Origin: Pelecanus crispus
Lineage: Eukaryota; Chordata; Aves; Pelecaniformes; Pelecanidae
NCBI RefSeq assembly: GCF_030463565.1
Contig: NC_134643.1
Coordinates: 46,786,221 to 46,850,220, forward strand
Direction of reading: 5' to 3'
DNA: 64,000 bases
Part shown: positions 24,164-36,185 of the stretch, piece by piece
Layout: the number at the start of each line of letters is the position of its first letter
Position numbering within the stretch: position 1 is the stretch's first letter
Made by a program: the position numbers and the translations under genes
The notes under the pieces: model-generated
Seen by the model: the letters and a program-made list of their open reading frames with translations, nothing else
Told to the model about the DNA's origin: nothing
The model's database searches: none

Positions 24164-24315
24164 CGCTCTCCCGGCGTCGCGCAGCGAGATACGTCACCGA
24201 GCTGCGCCGCCGCCACCGCTCGGCGCTCGATTCACCCGCCTCCGTAGCTGACGGCGGCGCGGCCCGGGCAGCCGCCCCGAGGAGCCGAGCGCAGGCCGCA
24301 GCCTCGCGCGGCGCC
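24164..24315. promoter_or_regulatory. Bidirectional core promoter between CCDC59 and METTL25 start codons
   Basis: Only 152 bases separate the two divergent ATGs, so this interval must hold both 5' UTRs and at least part of the promoter; transcription starts may lie inside it or overlap the opposite gene's first exon. It contains a CRE-like site at 24190-24197. A YY1-type ATGGCGGC core coincides with the CCDC59 start codon. Transcription start sites cannot be placed from sequence alone. Confidence 0.85.
24190..24197 (-). promoter_or_regulatory. CRE/ATF-like site
   Basis: The plus strand reads TACGTCAC, i.e. GTGACGTA on the minus strand, a good match to the ATF/CREB half-site family TGACGTA/CA. 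It sits 27 bases upstream of the CCDC59 start codon within the shared interval. It is a motif match only. Confidence 0.4.
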
Positions 24316-24559
24316 ATGTCGCTGCCGCCCCAGCCGTCTCCGGCGGCGGCGGCGGGGACGCTGCGGCGCGTGGCGCGGTTCCTGGCGCGCGCGCTGCCGC
24401 TGTGCCGCGCCCACACGGTGGAGTTCTACACGCGCGGGCTGTGGGACCGGCTGGTGGCGCCGCGCCCCGCCGCCGTGCTGGAGGCGCTGGGCGCTGCCGG
24501 GCCGCTGGCGCTGCGGCGCCCCCTGGGGGAGGCCTCCGGCGCCGCGCCGGCGCTGTGGG
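24316..24559 (+). CDS. METTL25: METTL25 coding exon 1
   Basis: Residues 1-81 plus one base, MSLPPQPSP... to ...GAAPALW, with donor TGGG|GTGAGT. The ATG has G at -3. GC content is very high. The match to mammals is carried by the [20 protein letters not shown] segment and the following [12 protein letters not shown]; the rest is rich in alanine. Confidence 0.93.
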
Positions 24560-27500
24560 GTGAGTCGGGGCGGGGCCGGGGCCGGGGCCCTGCGTGGGGG
24601 GGACGGGGGCCTCGGGGCACGGAGCCCTCGGGGCACGGGGGCCTCGGGGCACGGAGCCCTCGGGGCACGGAGCCGGTGGCCTTCACGGCGGCGTTGCTGA
24701 GGGAGGCGTAGCGGCCCACGAAGGCGTTGCGGCAGCACGGGCTGCCGTGGCGGCCTCCCGTTGTGCGTGGGCTGCTGGGGCCACCTGTGGGCCTCAGCGG
24801 CTCCTCCCTTCCAGCCGCCTCATGCTCCGCAGGTGGCACCGGTTTCTTTTCTCGCTCTTAAGACCTCCTCCGCTCCTAAGACCTCCTCATTGTCCTGTGT
24901 TTAAAATTATCTTCCTAGCTTTAATAAAACAGGAGAATTTCACACCACTCTGCTCAGCTGCTTTTTTTTTTTCCCCCTCTACGTCTTCACCCGCTGCCTT
25001 CCCGCGGCCGTTGCTATGTGGCGGTTCCACTACTGTGCCTTCAGCTGAAGCCGCTCCTGCTTTGTCACGCCTGTGTGTGCGCCAGCAGCGCCCATCTTTG
25101 CCAGGGTAACGGGGTGCATTTGGAACCGTCACGGTTCGGGTGAAGTGTAGCTGTGGTGGGAGGAATTGCACTTTAGGAGGCTCTCGGTAGTGACACTCGT
25201 GACGACGGTCGCATTTTATAAATTTCATCCTGTTCGCGTAGAAATGAAGTGAAGCTTCTAACTGTCAGCCTCTTTTGCCCTGACTAATTTCTGAAGAAGA
25301 GAAGTAAAATGAACCAAAAAAAGACCCCTCCACATGAGTGGAAAGATGTAAGAGTTGAAAGTCCTCCAAATGTTGAAACTGGAAATGTGGAGGACAGCTG
25401 GAAAAGGCTTAAACACCACTTCCCTATATATCTGTAATAATGAGTGTCTGGCAAAGGAAGACAGAAAGCAGTTTTATTTCTGACAAGACTTATTTAAGAA
25501 GCACTTCATATTTTTAGTAATTTTCGAGTAACTCAAGAGGAGGCCAGCTATGAAACTGTGTTACTGAGCTTACTGCAGTCCAAGTAGAAGGGAAGCATAC
25601 CAGTAATACGCTTTCAGGCAGAGCACAGAAATGAAGATAAAGCATCTGAAAGGTATGTTATCTGGGGAGACTGAGCACCAGCAAAGAGATCAGTTTCAAA
25701 CCTAGGGTAAAATCTTTGACAAAGATCTTAGCCGAGAAAAACCTGCATCATGCCAAGGCTTACGGAACGTAGATAGCTCTCGCGTAGTGTTAGCTCTGAA
25801 ATGCTACATGAAATGACACGTGAGACAGGAAAGCACGCTTGAGTGTAATGGAAGGGTCCACAGAAAGTAGCATGTGGAGCTGTGTACTTTTTGGCATAGA
25901 AGACAAGCTAAGATAATGATTTGGAAAGAGATTGAAGAACTGTGAATTGCTACATCACTTGTAATGTTTGTGTCTTGGATCTAAAGACTTTCAAAATATT
26001 AACTGTAAGACTCATTTTTAAAGGGTTGAGGTATCTGGGAAAAAAAAAAACCCACAGAATTTATTTATGCATGAAAAAGACACTGGGTTATGAATTAACT
26101 TTGAGAGCCAGATGGAAACTGGACAGTAGTCCAGTCAGCAAGCAAAAGTGTTGGGAAGTAGCGAGGAAAAACTTCTAACATTTTTGACAGGTAATGTCAG
26201 AGTCAGAACTGATTCAGAGCAACGGGACATAAAATTAAATATAAGTAGAGGCTGGAACAAAACTAACTATTAGATGAAGGCATCAAAAAGAAAACACTAA
26301 AGGAAAATTACCCTGATCTTACCTGTTTCCATGGGAAAGCCCATGAAATGATTCTGACGCTGAAGTGGTGGCCTGTAGAGTAGAAAGAGAATCAGGAAGG
26401 CAGAGTATTGTTTTGTAGATTTTAAAATTGGGAAATCATTTCATGATCTATATTCAAAATGGTGTTACAGAATCTGATACAGAAATTATTGGAACAAAAG
26501 AATTTATGGCTATAATGAAGCACGTGTTTTAGAAGGGTATGAAGCCTTCATGCTGTGGCTAAAATGTAACATTTCTTCCTCGGTTTCTTGAGGCATTATT
26601 TCAGCTCATTAAAAAAGAAAGAGAGAATTATTCTTTTTTCCTAGCCTCAAAATTATAATATGCTATTTAACATTTGGAAGGTTTTGAGACACTCTAGAAG
26701 TTTCTCCAGTTTGTGACAAAATTGCAGGCACTGTAGTGGAATGGGCATGTGCTTCCTCATTTGGTGGTTCATGCCTGACTCGTTTGACTGCATGGTATCT
26801 GTCCATCCAGTCATATGATGAAAATACATCATAGTAGTATATGAGTTTCTCAGTGAAGATACCTGCAAACAGGTACCTATATTTGAAAATGAATGCACTG
26901 TTAGCCTGTATTAAAATTAGGATTGAGAAAATTTATATTATAGCTTATTTGAGTGCATTCGTACAACTTAATAACATGAGAGATCAGAAACCAACCATCA
27001 GAGATCTTGAAACCCAACATAAACAGAAACAACTCTTCCTTATATTCCTCTAAAATATTGACTGTATGTGTGTTTGTTCTTCAAAATTATCAGGTATTTA
27101 AATGTTAGTTATTTATATTTACCTTGAAGTGAGTACTAAAAGGCTCTCATGGCATGCTGTCATTCATAGAACTACCTTTTTTCAGAGTGTGGGTATGAGA
27201 ATAGATTTATTTTGCATGCTCAAATGACATTGTGGTCATGTACCCCAAATACCTAACTCAAAATATGTGTAAAATGACATTTTGATTTCACACGGTAAAA
27301 CCTTTGCTTCCTAAGAGTTTGAGAAGTTTTACACTTACACATTCACAGTCCTCAAACTATTATGAAAAGTCTTCTAGAACCTGTTCTAACGGGGATCCCA
27401 AATTAAATTATAGGGAAACATAAGCTACATTTGACAGAATTGATCTGAAAATGTGAAGTTGTCAGTTCATACTCACGTAGCTCTGCAAACTAAAAAGTAA

Positions 27501-30500
27501 CATTATTGCAGATTGGCACAAAACTGTTATTCTGCACAATATTTTATGTTACTATAGGGATTTTGACAAATACATATGCTGAATTGTAGTTTTAGAAGCT
27601 AGCAAGCAAGAAATTACAAATCTATTGTACAGTATTATATGCAAGAAGAAAATTATGTTGCAGAACATTACCTGGTTTAGTGATGGACTTGGCAGTGCTG
27701 GGTTAACGGTTGGACTTGAAGATCTTAAAGGTCTTTTCCAACCTAAACAGTTCTATGTTCTGTAAATCAGTTTCAAAGAGTATTTTCAGATACTCATCAG
27801 ATGGTATTTCATTATAAAGGATGGAACCCTTGTTTTCGTTGTACCCTACAGAAAAATTTCAGATCCATTTTTAGATAGAAAACTGTTTTATATTTCTATA
27901 CATCAAAAAGCTGACATTTGCCATATTGCATCTTGTTTATCACGTCATTGCTGTAAATTGGACACAGGCACAGAAAAATCTGTGTCTAAGTATTTTCATA
28001 TTTTACTGTTAATTACTGTTTGTACTATAATTCCAATTTTTTTGGCATATGTTTCTTTCCTCTGAAGATTTATTTGCAAATGTATGGACTGACTGGTTAA
28101 AAGACAGTAGATTTCACATTGTAAGCGACCAGAGTAGAAAAGTTTTTAGAAACCTAACATTTTTAATATTCATAAATAATACATAGTCCTACAACTGCCA
28201 TTCCATAGCTTGAAGTTGTGCTTTTGATACCTTAATACAGTTGGTTTTATTTCTTTTAGTTGGTACGCTGGGACAACAATTTAAATTTGGTAGGAGCGTT
28301 ATTACAGATGCTATACTACTGATCTTGTATGAGATCCTACTAGTTCTGTTCATGTTCTTCTATCAGATAACTGAATTCAGGGAAGTTATAGAATATAGGT
28401 ATTACTGCATTGAATTTCAGTTAAGTGAGATTTGTAAGGAAATTTAATATATTTTATGTCAGGTGCTGAAAAAGTCAAAGCGGGCAAGTGGTGGGTTTAT
28501 AAGCTTTTCACAAGTTCTGGCAAAGAAGCAGAAAACTCCAAGTTTCCATAATCAGTCCTTAACCTAGGAAAGTTAATGAAGTTTCACGATAAGTTGTATT
28601 TGTGCGATATAGTGGGATCAGCAGGAAGTAAGGTGAAAGGAAGATTGGGTTGCTAAATATTGTGAACTCTAATCTGCAGAATATTTGCTGATGCTCTTAT
28701 CTTGGTGAGCTATTTGAAAGTTAGAAGAAATAGGGATAAATTTCTTCAAGGGCATAGGTTTAATGATTTTCCATATCAGTGTCAGGGTAGTGTGCTGTAA
28801 GATGGGTATATGCATGGTTGATGATAGTTTGCTTTTTGTACTGTAGCAAGTTTGTATATGTAATTCACGTATTTATTTCCACTGTGATTGTTGGGTGGAA
28901 GTTGCCAATGAGGTATATAATATGTATTCCTTATAGAGCAAATGAGAGATACTGGTTTTGCTGTGTTTTGGATGATGGCTGGTGCGTGGAAGCAGAGTGT
29001 CTAGTCAATGGCATTCATGCATTTGGTAATTTCGTACATGTTAAGGGTATGGCCATTACAGTGTCCAAATAGTTGATGTTGATCCAGTTTGAAGAAAAAT
29101 TATACAGACCTTGCAGTAGAAATTGATGGGAAAGCCCTAGCTTTCATTCCAGATACAGTATTGATGTAATTACCTCAACAAAATATTTAACTCATGGTAG
29201 TTTGTGCAGGCACGTCATCGTTATGTGCGTATTTGTGCCCGTTTTTTTAATTAACTGTTTTCTGCTCAGAATGACTTTTCTGGATGAAGAGATATAAATG
29301 CTGGCCTAGACCTTGTTGAAACTTTCATTGGAGTGGGATGCCATTCTGGGTTGAGATGGTAGGCGAGTCTGATGCTTTGAAACAAACCTTTTCCAATATC
29401 TATTTCAGTACCATGCATTGGAAGGCTGGTGTTAACATTGGCACAGAGAGTTTATTTCCGATGAAGGAAACTAATGTACTTGAAGATCCTGCCTATTGTA
29501 GCAAAACAAACATGTCTCAAGTATCGAAATAGATCATGTTTATAAACAACATATAGGTACCTAATTTGTCAGTAACGTTTGCATTCTTTTCTGCCTTTTG
29601 AACTAAAGCAAATACATAAATGTAATATTTATGACACCTATAGGATATTTCGGGTTGGTTTATATTTTTTCTGTTTATTTCTACTAATACCACTGGAAAG
29701 TTTACATTAAGAACAATTCTAACCTGCTTAATATTACTGAAGGAATGCATATATTAGTACACTTGGAGTCAACAAACACATCTTCTAATAGACTTGTTAC
29801 ATGACAGTAACATGTTTTCGTGAATTTTATTGCTATCCTGTTATATGGAAGAAGAATGGCAGTATTTCTTCTTGCACCCCCAAGTATCTGATGTCACTGT
29901 AATGACAGAAAACATATTTTTTCCACTACAATGATACAGTTCAGTGTATTTAAAATATAAAGGTCAATTAAAACCACCCAATATCTAGCCAGACATCTTG
30001 AAAAAATACTGCTTATAAACCAAAATACATTTAATAGATATGTAATACGCATGTATGAAAATGAAAATTACAAAAATCAAATTTTATTCAGATGTTTCTT
30101 ATGCATCTCGCATACATTAAAGAAATATTTTGTAACAGGATGACATTCCAATGTATTTTCAAATCTCCTTTATTTCATATAGTGTTATGTCATGAAGAAA
30201 AGAAGTGGATTTGGGGGGAAGGGTTTCTGCTTGACTGATTTTTGTTTTGTTTTGTCATACAAGATTGGCCATTATATTTAAAAATGTGTGCCACTTGCTA
30301 AAAAGATTATATGTTTCAGTGTTATGTGTTCCAGTTTTCTAAAAAGGAAAAAAAAAATCCAAACCATACTGGTCACTGAGCAAATAAAATTTGGAGATCA
30401 AGGACAACATAAATGTATATTAGAATGGGCCAGACTTTTCTCCGGTATGTTATACTAAATAATATACTAATTCAAAGACATCATAATATTCATGTAGCAA

Positions 30501-33500
30501 AGTGGAACACCCACTTCTCATCAAGAAAATTAGATTTCTTCTTCACCTGGCAAAGCTGCTGAATGGCTGGGTGGTCAAAATATCCCGCTGCACCTTTTGA
30601 CTTAATGTTTCATGTCTATTGCTTTCTCAGTAATTGTTGGCATATAATTGCTTGTTGAGTCTCTTAAACCTTGTTCTCTTTCTGGACAGATTAGTGATTT
30701 CTTCCCACTGCATCAGACCTAAAGATTTCTATGCATTGATTCAGACTACATTAATTTTGTGAATGTCTATAAATTTTCTGGAAAGCTGTTCATTCCCAGA
30801 AAATCTAAAATAAGTTAAATCAGTGAACCTCCCTTAAAAATAAACTGTTATTTTCTTCTTCAGCAATAACTCAAGCTGTGACAGTTTCTTGTAAGAAATC
30901 CTTCCATAAAATATACCTAGCAGAAAGCAAAAATACTTTTTGTGTGTAGTTCTTCACTGCCTTTTATGGTTGTTGAAACTTTTTTGGGGGGAAAAAAAAC
31001 AAAGCAACTCTGTACATTGTCCAAAAGTGTTTGATTATCTTATCCCATTGCATTAGTCTCTTCCATTATTTGCTTGATTTGAAGGTATTGTCAGACAGGA
31101 AATCTATTTTTCTTCAGTCATTTCAAGATGCACACATCTAATTTCTTGTCTTTCTGTAACATGTCTTACAGAGACATTGGAAAGCAAAATTACCCCTTCT
31201 CCCTAAAAACTTTGCAGTCTTTATTCTGATTTAATGTTTCTCTTTCTTTCTGTTCTCTAGGATCATAGAATCATAGAATGCTTGTTACACCCTTATCCTT
31301 TGTGAAGGTTCACTAACTAAAAGTTACTGGATGTTCAGAAGTTCAAATAAGAAAGTTGTTTATAGAGAAAGGTGGCTTTCTGTTTTGATTTTGTAGTAAA
31401 GAGAAGTAGAGAAGGAGTGCCATGCAGACACTGAAATAATATGAATTCTGATCATAGCTTAGGCAATATTTATTCTTTCTTAGGTCCAAAGTTTGTTTGC
31501 CGGACTTATGCCTTTGTAGTATAATACCATGAAAATTAATGTGTTGACACCGTTGGGACTGTTTTCAATAAATTGTAATATATGCATGACCTTTAATTGT
31601 GGTCATGCAAGAAAATTAAGAGCATTAGAGGTGAGGGGTATAAAAGCAGCTGTATCTGTTGTCATGCAGGTGGGTAGGGCAGATTCAGGAAAGCTGCCAT
31701 GCTCAGTATGTACTTGCTCAACATCTACCCATGAGATAAAAGGCAAACCAGGAGACATTTTCTAAATCTTTGTAACAGTTTGTTTGCTGGACTTGCTAGC
31801 TTTTGTATATTTTAAAAGAATCACAAATATTTAAAAATTATTAGCAAAACTATGTAGAATTCACAATAGTTTTAGCTAGAGAGGAAATAGACAATACAAA
31901 ACAATCTCAGAATTAATAAATTATACATACCAATATGTTTTGCTTAAAAATAAATGTACATTTTTGAAACTAAGAACTAAGTCATACCAAACTGAAGCAT
32001 TTCATCCTGAGTCAAACAAAATATGCATTGGAATCTAACTTTGGCTCACACCTGATTGGTAATAAAAATTAATTTAATTCTCCCAGCAGATTCAGCAGTT
32101 ACAAAGCAGCTTGGAAAGTATGTGAATATAGTGACTGTAAATCAAAATATTTCGTATATTGAACAGCTGTATTTCTTAAAAAATCTAGTAGTATATATTG
32201 TCAGAAGGGGGTGACTAGGAAATGCATAATGACCAAGTTTGTAAATGAACAGAAGTGATAATGTTGGCAGAATTCTCTTGTCGATTATACTAAAGTAGCT
32301 CTGCTAAAATAATAGATTTTTCCACATTTACACTAGTTAAGCTAAAAGCAAAATTTGACCTCAGTTCTGAAGGGGGAATACAGCTGAAGAAAAATTATGA
32401 GTTTTCCCACTTATGCAAGCAAAATAAATGGTTACTTCTGTCTGATACTACGTATTTATTGCTTGTAGTTCTGTGTCAGCAGTATTACAGAGATGTTAGC
32501 CCTCTTAACAGAAATCTTTTCTTTTTCTTTTCCATACAGATGATGACACGTTTTCCAATATATTTTGTGAAAACTCTAAGAAGCTTGTCAATGTACATTT
32601 ATTTGCCCTGGCTGCTAAGTATTATTCTTTGTCTAACCTTGGAGTGTGTACCCCATTAGAAGATGTACTTGAAGCACTGAGAGGAGACAATCAAGGAGCA
32701 ACAGGTATATTTATATTTGTATTTACATTTTTATTTTTCACTACAGGACCTGCAGAGTTTTGGTTTTGGAAGGTGTTGGTTTTTTTTTTTTTTTTTACCT
32801 ACATGCTTCTCACTTCAATTTTCATTTTTTCCTAGATAGTTTCTTCATTGCCTTTGTTTAGAATGGATTCTCTTGCTAAATTTTGAGCTGAGGGACCACA
32901 GCATTCAGTACCTATAGACCCTTTCTGAGATTCAGTTTTAAAAGGGATGAGATAGGCAAGCAGGCACATCATTATTTGAGATGTCTTGTTAATTCTCTTT
33001 GTTTTCTTCTCCCTGAGTGGCAGGAATCATGGTTGCTATTCTTCAGGTTTTTTTAAAAAGTCTCACCCTAAAATCTGTCAAGTGGGGTTTTTTTGTTACA
33101 TCTTTTGTTTAATATTAAATATGTGCTTTGGCATTTAGCTGAATATGTCCCAATAAGTGTTTGATGTCTCAAAAAAAAAAAAAAACATTATTCATTCTGT
33201 ATGTTTTGGACCGATACCAGACATATGCCATAAAACTAGAGTAATTTCATTTTCTGTAGTTGAAGAAATTGGGTTTAAACACTCTCAAGTTGGCATCAAG
33301 TTGGACATTGGAAGTCTTGCCCCTGATTATATTTTTGTATCAGATGATAAACTGCCATTTATACTTACTTTGACTGCTGTCATTTTCACTGAAAGTGTAC
33401 TCTTCATCAAGTCCTCAGTCATTATAGATCTGTCACTGTCTTTCAGATTTCTCATTAGTTTTTCAGAGACAGACTCTGCTTTCTAGTGTGCTTTATCTCT

Positions 33501-36152
33501 ATAGTACATTAAAACTGACGTTTCTTATCCTACGTGATAACACCATTATATATGTTGGGCATCTCTCCCATTTTCTACAGCTATCTTCTCTTTCCAATTT
33601 TGCCATTTTCCATGGGTGACTCCCCAGTTTTCCATTTCTTCAGAATTACTAAAATGCCATAGCTAAGATAGTCTTAATGGTTTGTTGTGCATTGGTCTTA
33701 CTGTAAGTTTACTTTCTGGCTTCTTTCCTTCTGCTATTAGTTCATCTGAAGCCCTTTTTTCTTGTTTGACAGCTGTATGCTGCTTTTATTTTGCTTGCTT
33801 TTTAGCTCTTCTCATTTTTATTATGCTCTCATTCCCAGCTTATTTTCTGTAATTCTGTAGTTCTGCGTTGTTATACTCATATTTGAGTTCATACCTGGAT
33901 TAGCTTTCTTAGACAAAAATGCAAGGATTCTTTCATCTTTTTGTCATGTGGAATGGAACATCAGGAATAAGACAATTGCTGAATATTTTATGCTGTGACT
34001 TGCAGGAGTGCTGCTTGGTTGGGTAACTGAGGCCTGGGTTTGTGATGCAGTAATTCGAAATTGTACTTGGTAGAAAAAATAAAACGTGTTCTAAATGTAT
34101 ACAGTGGTATTATAATTCAAAACCTTTGTGTTGAATTGGCAGTAAGTATCAGTTAAATTAACTTAATTGAAGTTCCTGGTAATCATTTGGCAGAAGCAAA
34201 ATACCAGGTTATGGATTCATAACGTGCAAGTTGCTAAATGAGAGTTGTGATCTTTTAACTTTAAGCTATTTTAGATATTTTGGACTTAATTCTGTATTTC
34301 AGAAAATATATTCATTTCCTGACACACTAAAGCTTTCAAGTCAAGAGAAATGTGGGTCTGAAAAAATTGGCAACTTTACGATGGGCTTGTTCATGTTCTG
34401 GAAGTATGCATCAGGATAATTCCGTTTATGTTTCAGATGTTTTTAGTAAATTTTCTTGTTCTAAGACAAACATGCTTATGAGCCTATTCCCACATGTGGC
34501 ATACTTGCATAGTTCTCTAACTTCTTCACGATCTTAATGTAGACATATTGCTGTCCTTCCTTGGAATAACTGATAAGCACAAACATTTTAAGCGTATTGT
34601 GGACACAGCTACTCAGAGTGGAGTTCTGCGTCCAAAGGGCTTTCTCCATTGCTTCCTGATGAAGGTCACTGCACCATCAGGTTGCTTGTACTGAGCACAG
34701 GGGGTCCAGAAGAGCCTGGCCCAAAGGGAGAAAGCCAGCAGGGAGAATTTCTCGTTACAGGGTTCATATCTGATACAAGAAGCGAAGGTTGCTAGAGTAT
34801 TGGATTAAGAGTACTCTCTACCTTTGCAATGTGTTTATGGCCAAGGTAGTAGTCATGCAGTGACTGTTAACAAATCTCTCTTTAAATTCCATATACTGGA
34901 ATATCACTCTGCCTCAATGCTTTTTTTAGTATATGGTTATCCCAGTCCCTCACTCTGGTTTATGGAATTAAATCATAGTAGTGTAACTTCCGTATAGGTG
35001 GTGTTGTCTGGTGTGGACTGTGAATTTCTTTTTTTTATCTGGTGCATCTGAATTTCCACAGGTAGCTGGGGTATAAACCCCCTGCACCCTGCCATAGGAA
35101 ATCTTAGGAAGATCTGCATTAGCCCTGTATAAAAGACAGTCTCTCCTCAATTTGTTCAGTTTCACAACTAAAGATGTAGCTGTAAATGGCGTTGTAGAGT
35201 TGAAGCAGTTTTTCGAACGGAAAACCGATACCTGTGCTAGGGGTTCACAATGGAAATAAGCAACATTTCAGTACCAGCTAAAACCAGTATCATTAACCTT
35301 TCTGTTACTCTGTTATATCCAGGGTACTTCTGTGAAGTATTCAAACCCCACTTTATTTTTTCATCACAAAAGGAGATGGATCTCTGAATTTCTTATAGTT
35401 TTTGAAATTAGTATTTGTTCTGCTTGCATCAGTTGTACACATAATAAGGAAATCTACATGTATAATTATTTGTTTCAAGAAAGTAATTTTGTGATAGCAG
35501 AATGAATTTACAGTTTGTTTAAAACTGGTATACATGTTTTTTTTCAAATTTGCAGTTTATATTGCAGACAATATAAAACAGTCCCCAAATACAGTTTTTA
35601 CAGTTTTTCTATTGGATTGTAATATGTCTGATTGTTTTTTGAAATAACATAGAAAAATCTGACAGCATTTTCTGCAAGCAGTGTCATTTTCCGTGAGCTG
35701 AAATGTAAGCAGACTGTTCATTCTGCAAAAAGTAGGAAAAGAAGTCTAAAAATAGGTAAGAAACTTTAGTAGCTAAGGTGATAAATACTTTTTATATGTA
35801 GGTATAAGCAAACTATGATTTTTCTACCTAGAACCTCAGCTTTTGTAAGTTGGGTCTTGTTTCTGGATTTCTGGATCTCTTCTGTGTTTGAAATACTTAA
35901 TTTGGCTTAAGTACTCTCTGAAATGGTACAGCATTACCCAATTCAGTCTTTTGAGTTCATACTGTAGCAAAGCGTAAAAGGTGCAATATGTGGTCATAGA
36001 TCAAAGTGACAGTGCTGCTTTGGAGAACAATCAAACAACTTTTATTTCTGTCAAGAAGTTAAATGTCTGTTTCTTCCTCTTCACATTGTGCTGCTGCTTC
36101 TGATGAGCCTATCCAGACACAAAAATGTTCAGATATAAACAAAAAAGAGACC

Positions 36153-36185
<33 letters not shown>

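Larger units (their letters stand above)
23850..24780. promoter_or_regulatory. CpG island over the CCDC59/METTL25 promoter
   Basis: GC content and CpG density rise abruptly near 23850 and fall after about 24780. The flanks are AT-rich and nearly CpG-free. The island covers the first exons of both genes and the gap between them. No TATA box is evident, as expected for a housekeeping CpG promoter with dispersed initiation. Confidence 0.92.
24560..32539 (+). other. METTL25: METTL25 intron 1
   Basis: About 8 kb. It starts in the CpG island with a 16-bp GC-rich tandem repeat, then becomes AT-rich. It holds a small CR1 tail fragment at 27671-27762 and a micro-fragment at 31261-31282. No nested gene is recognised. 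A 42-codon frame at 25310-25438 has no known homologue that I can name. Confidence 0.85.

Noticed and set aside
24030-24839. Several 130-170 codon frames on both strands near the CpG island
   Set aside because: Stops are rare in such GC-rich DNA. These frames overlap the two real first exons and the 16-bp repeat, and contain only P/A/R/G-rich low-complexity sequence.
25310-25438. 42-codon frame beginning [13 protein letters not shown]
   Set aside because: It has a slight look of retroelement coding sequence, but is too short and unmatched to call.
33157-33840. Possible old LINE or gene remnant in METTL25 intron 2
   Set aside because: A 109-codon frame and some repeat-like words are present, but I could not match either strand to a known element.
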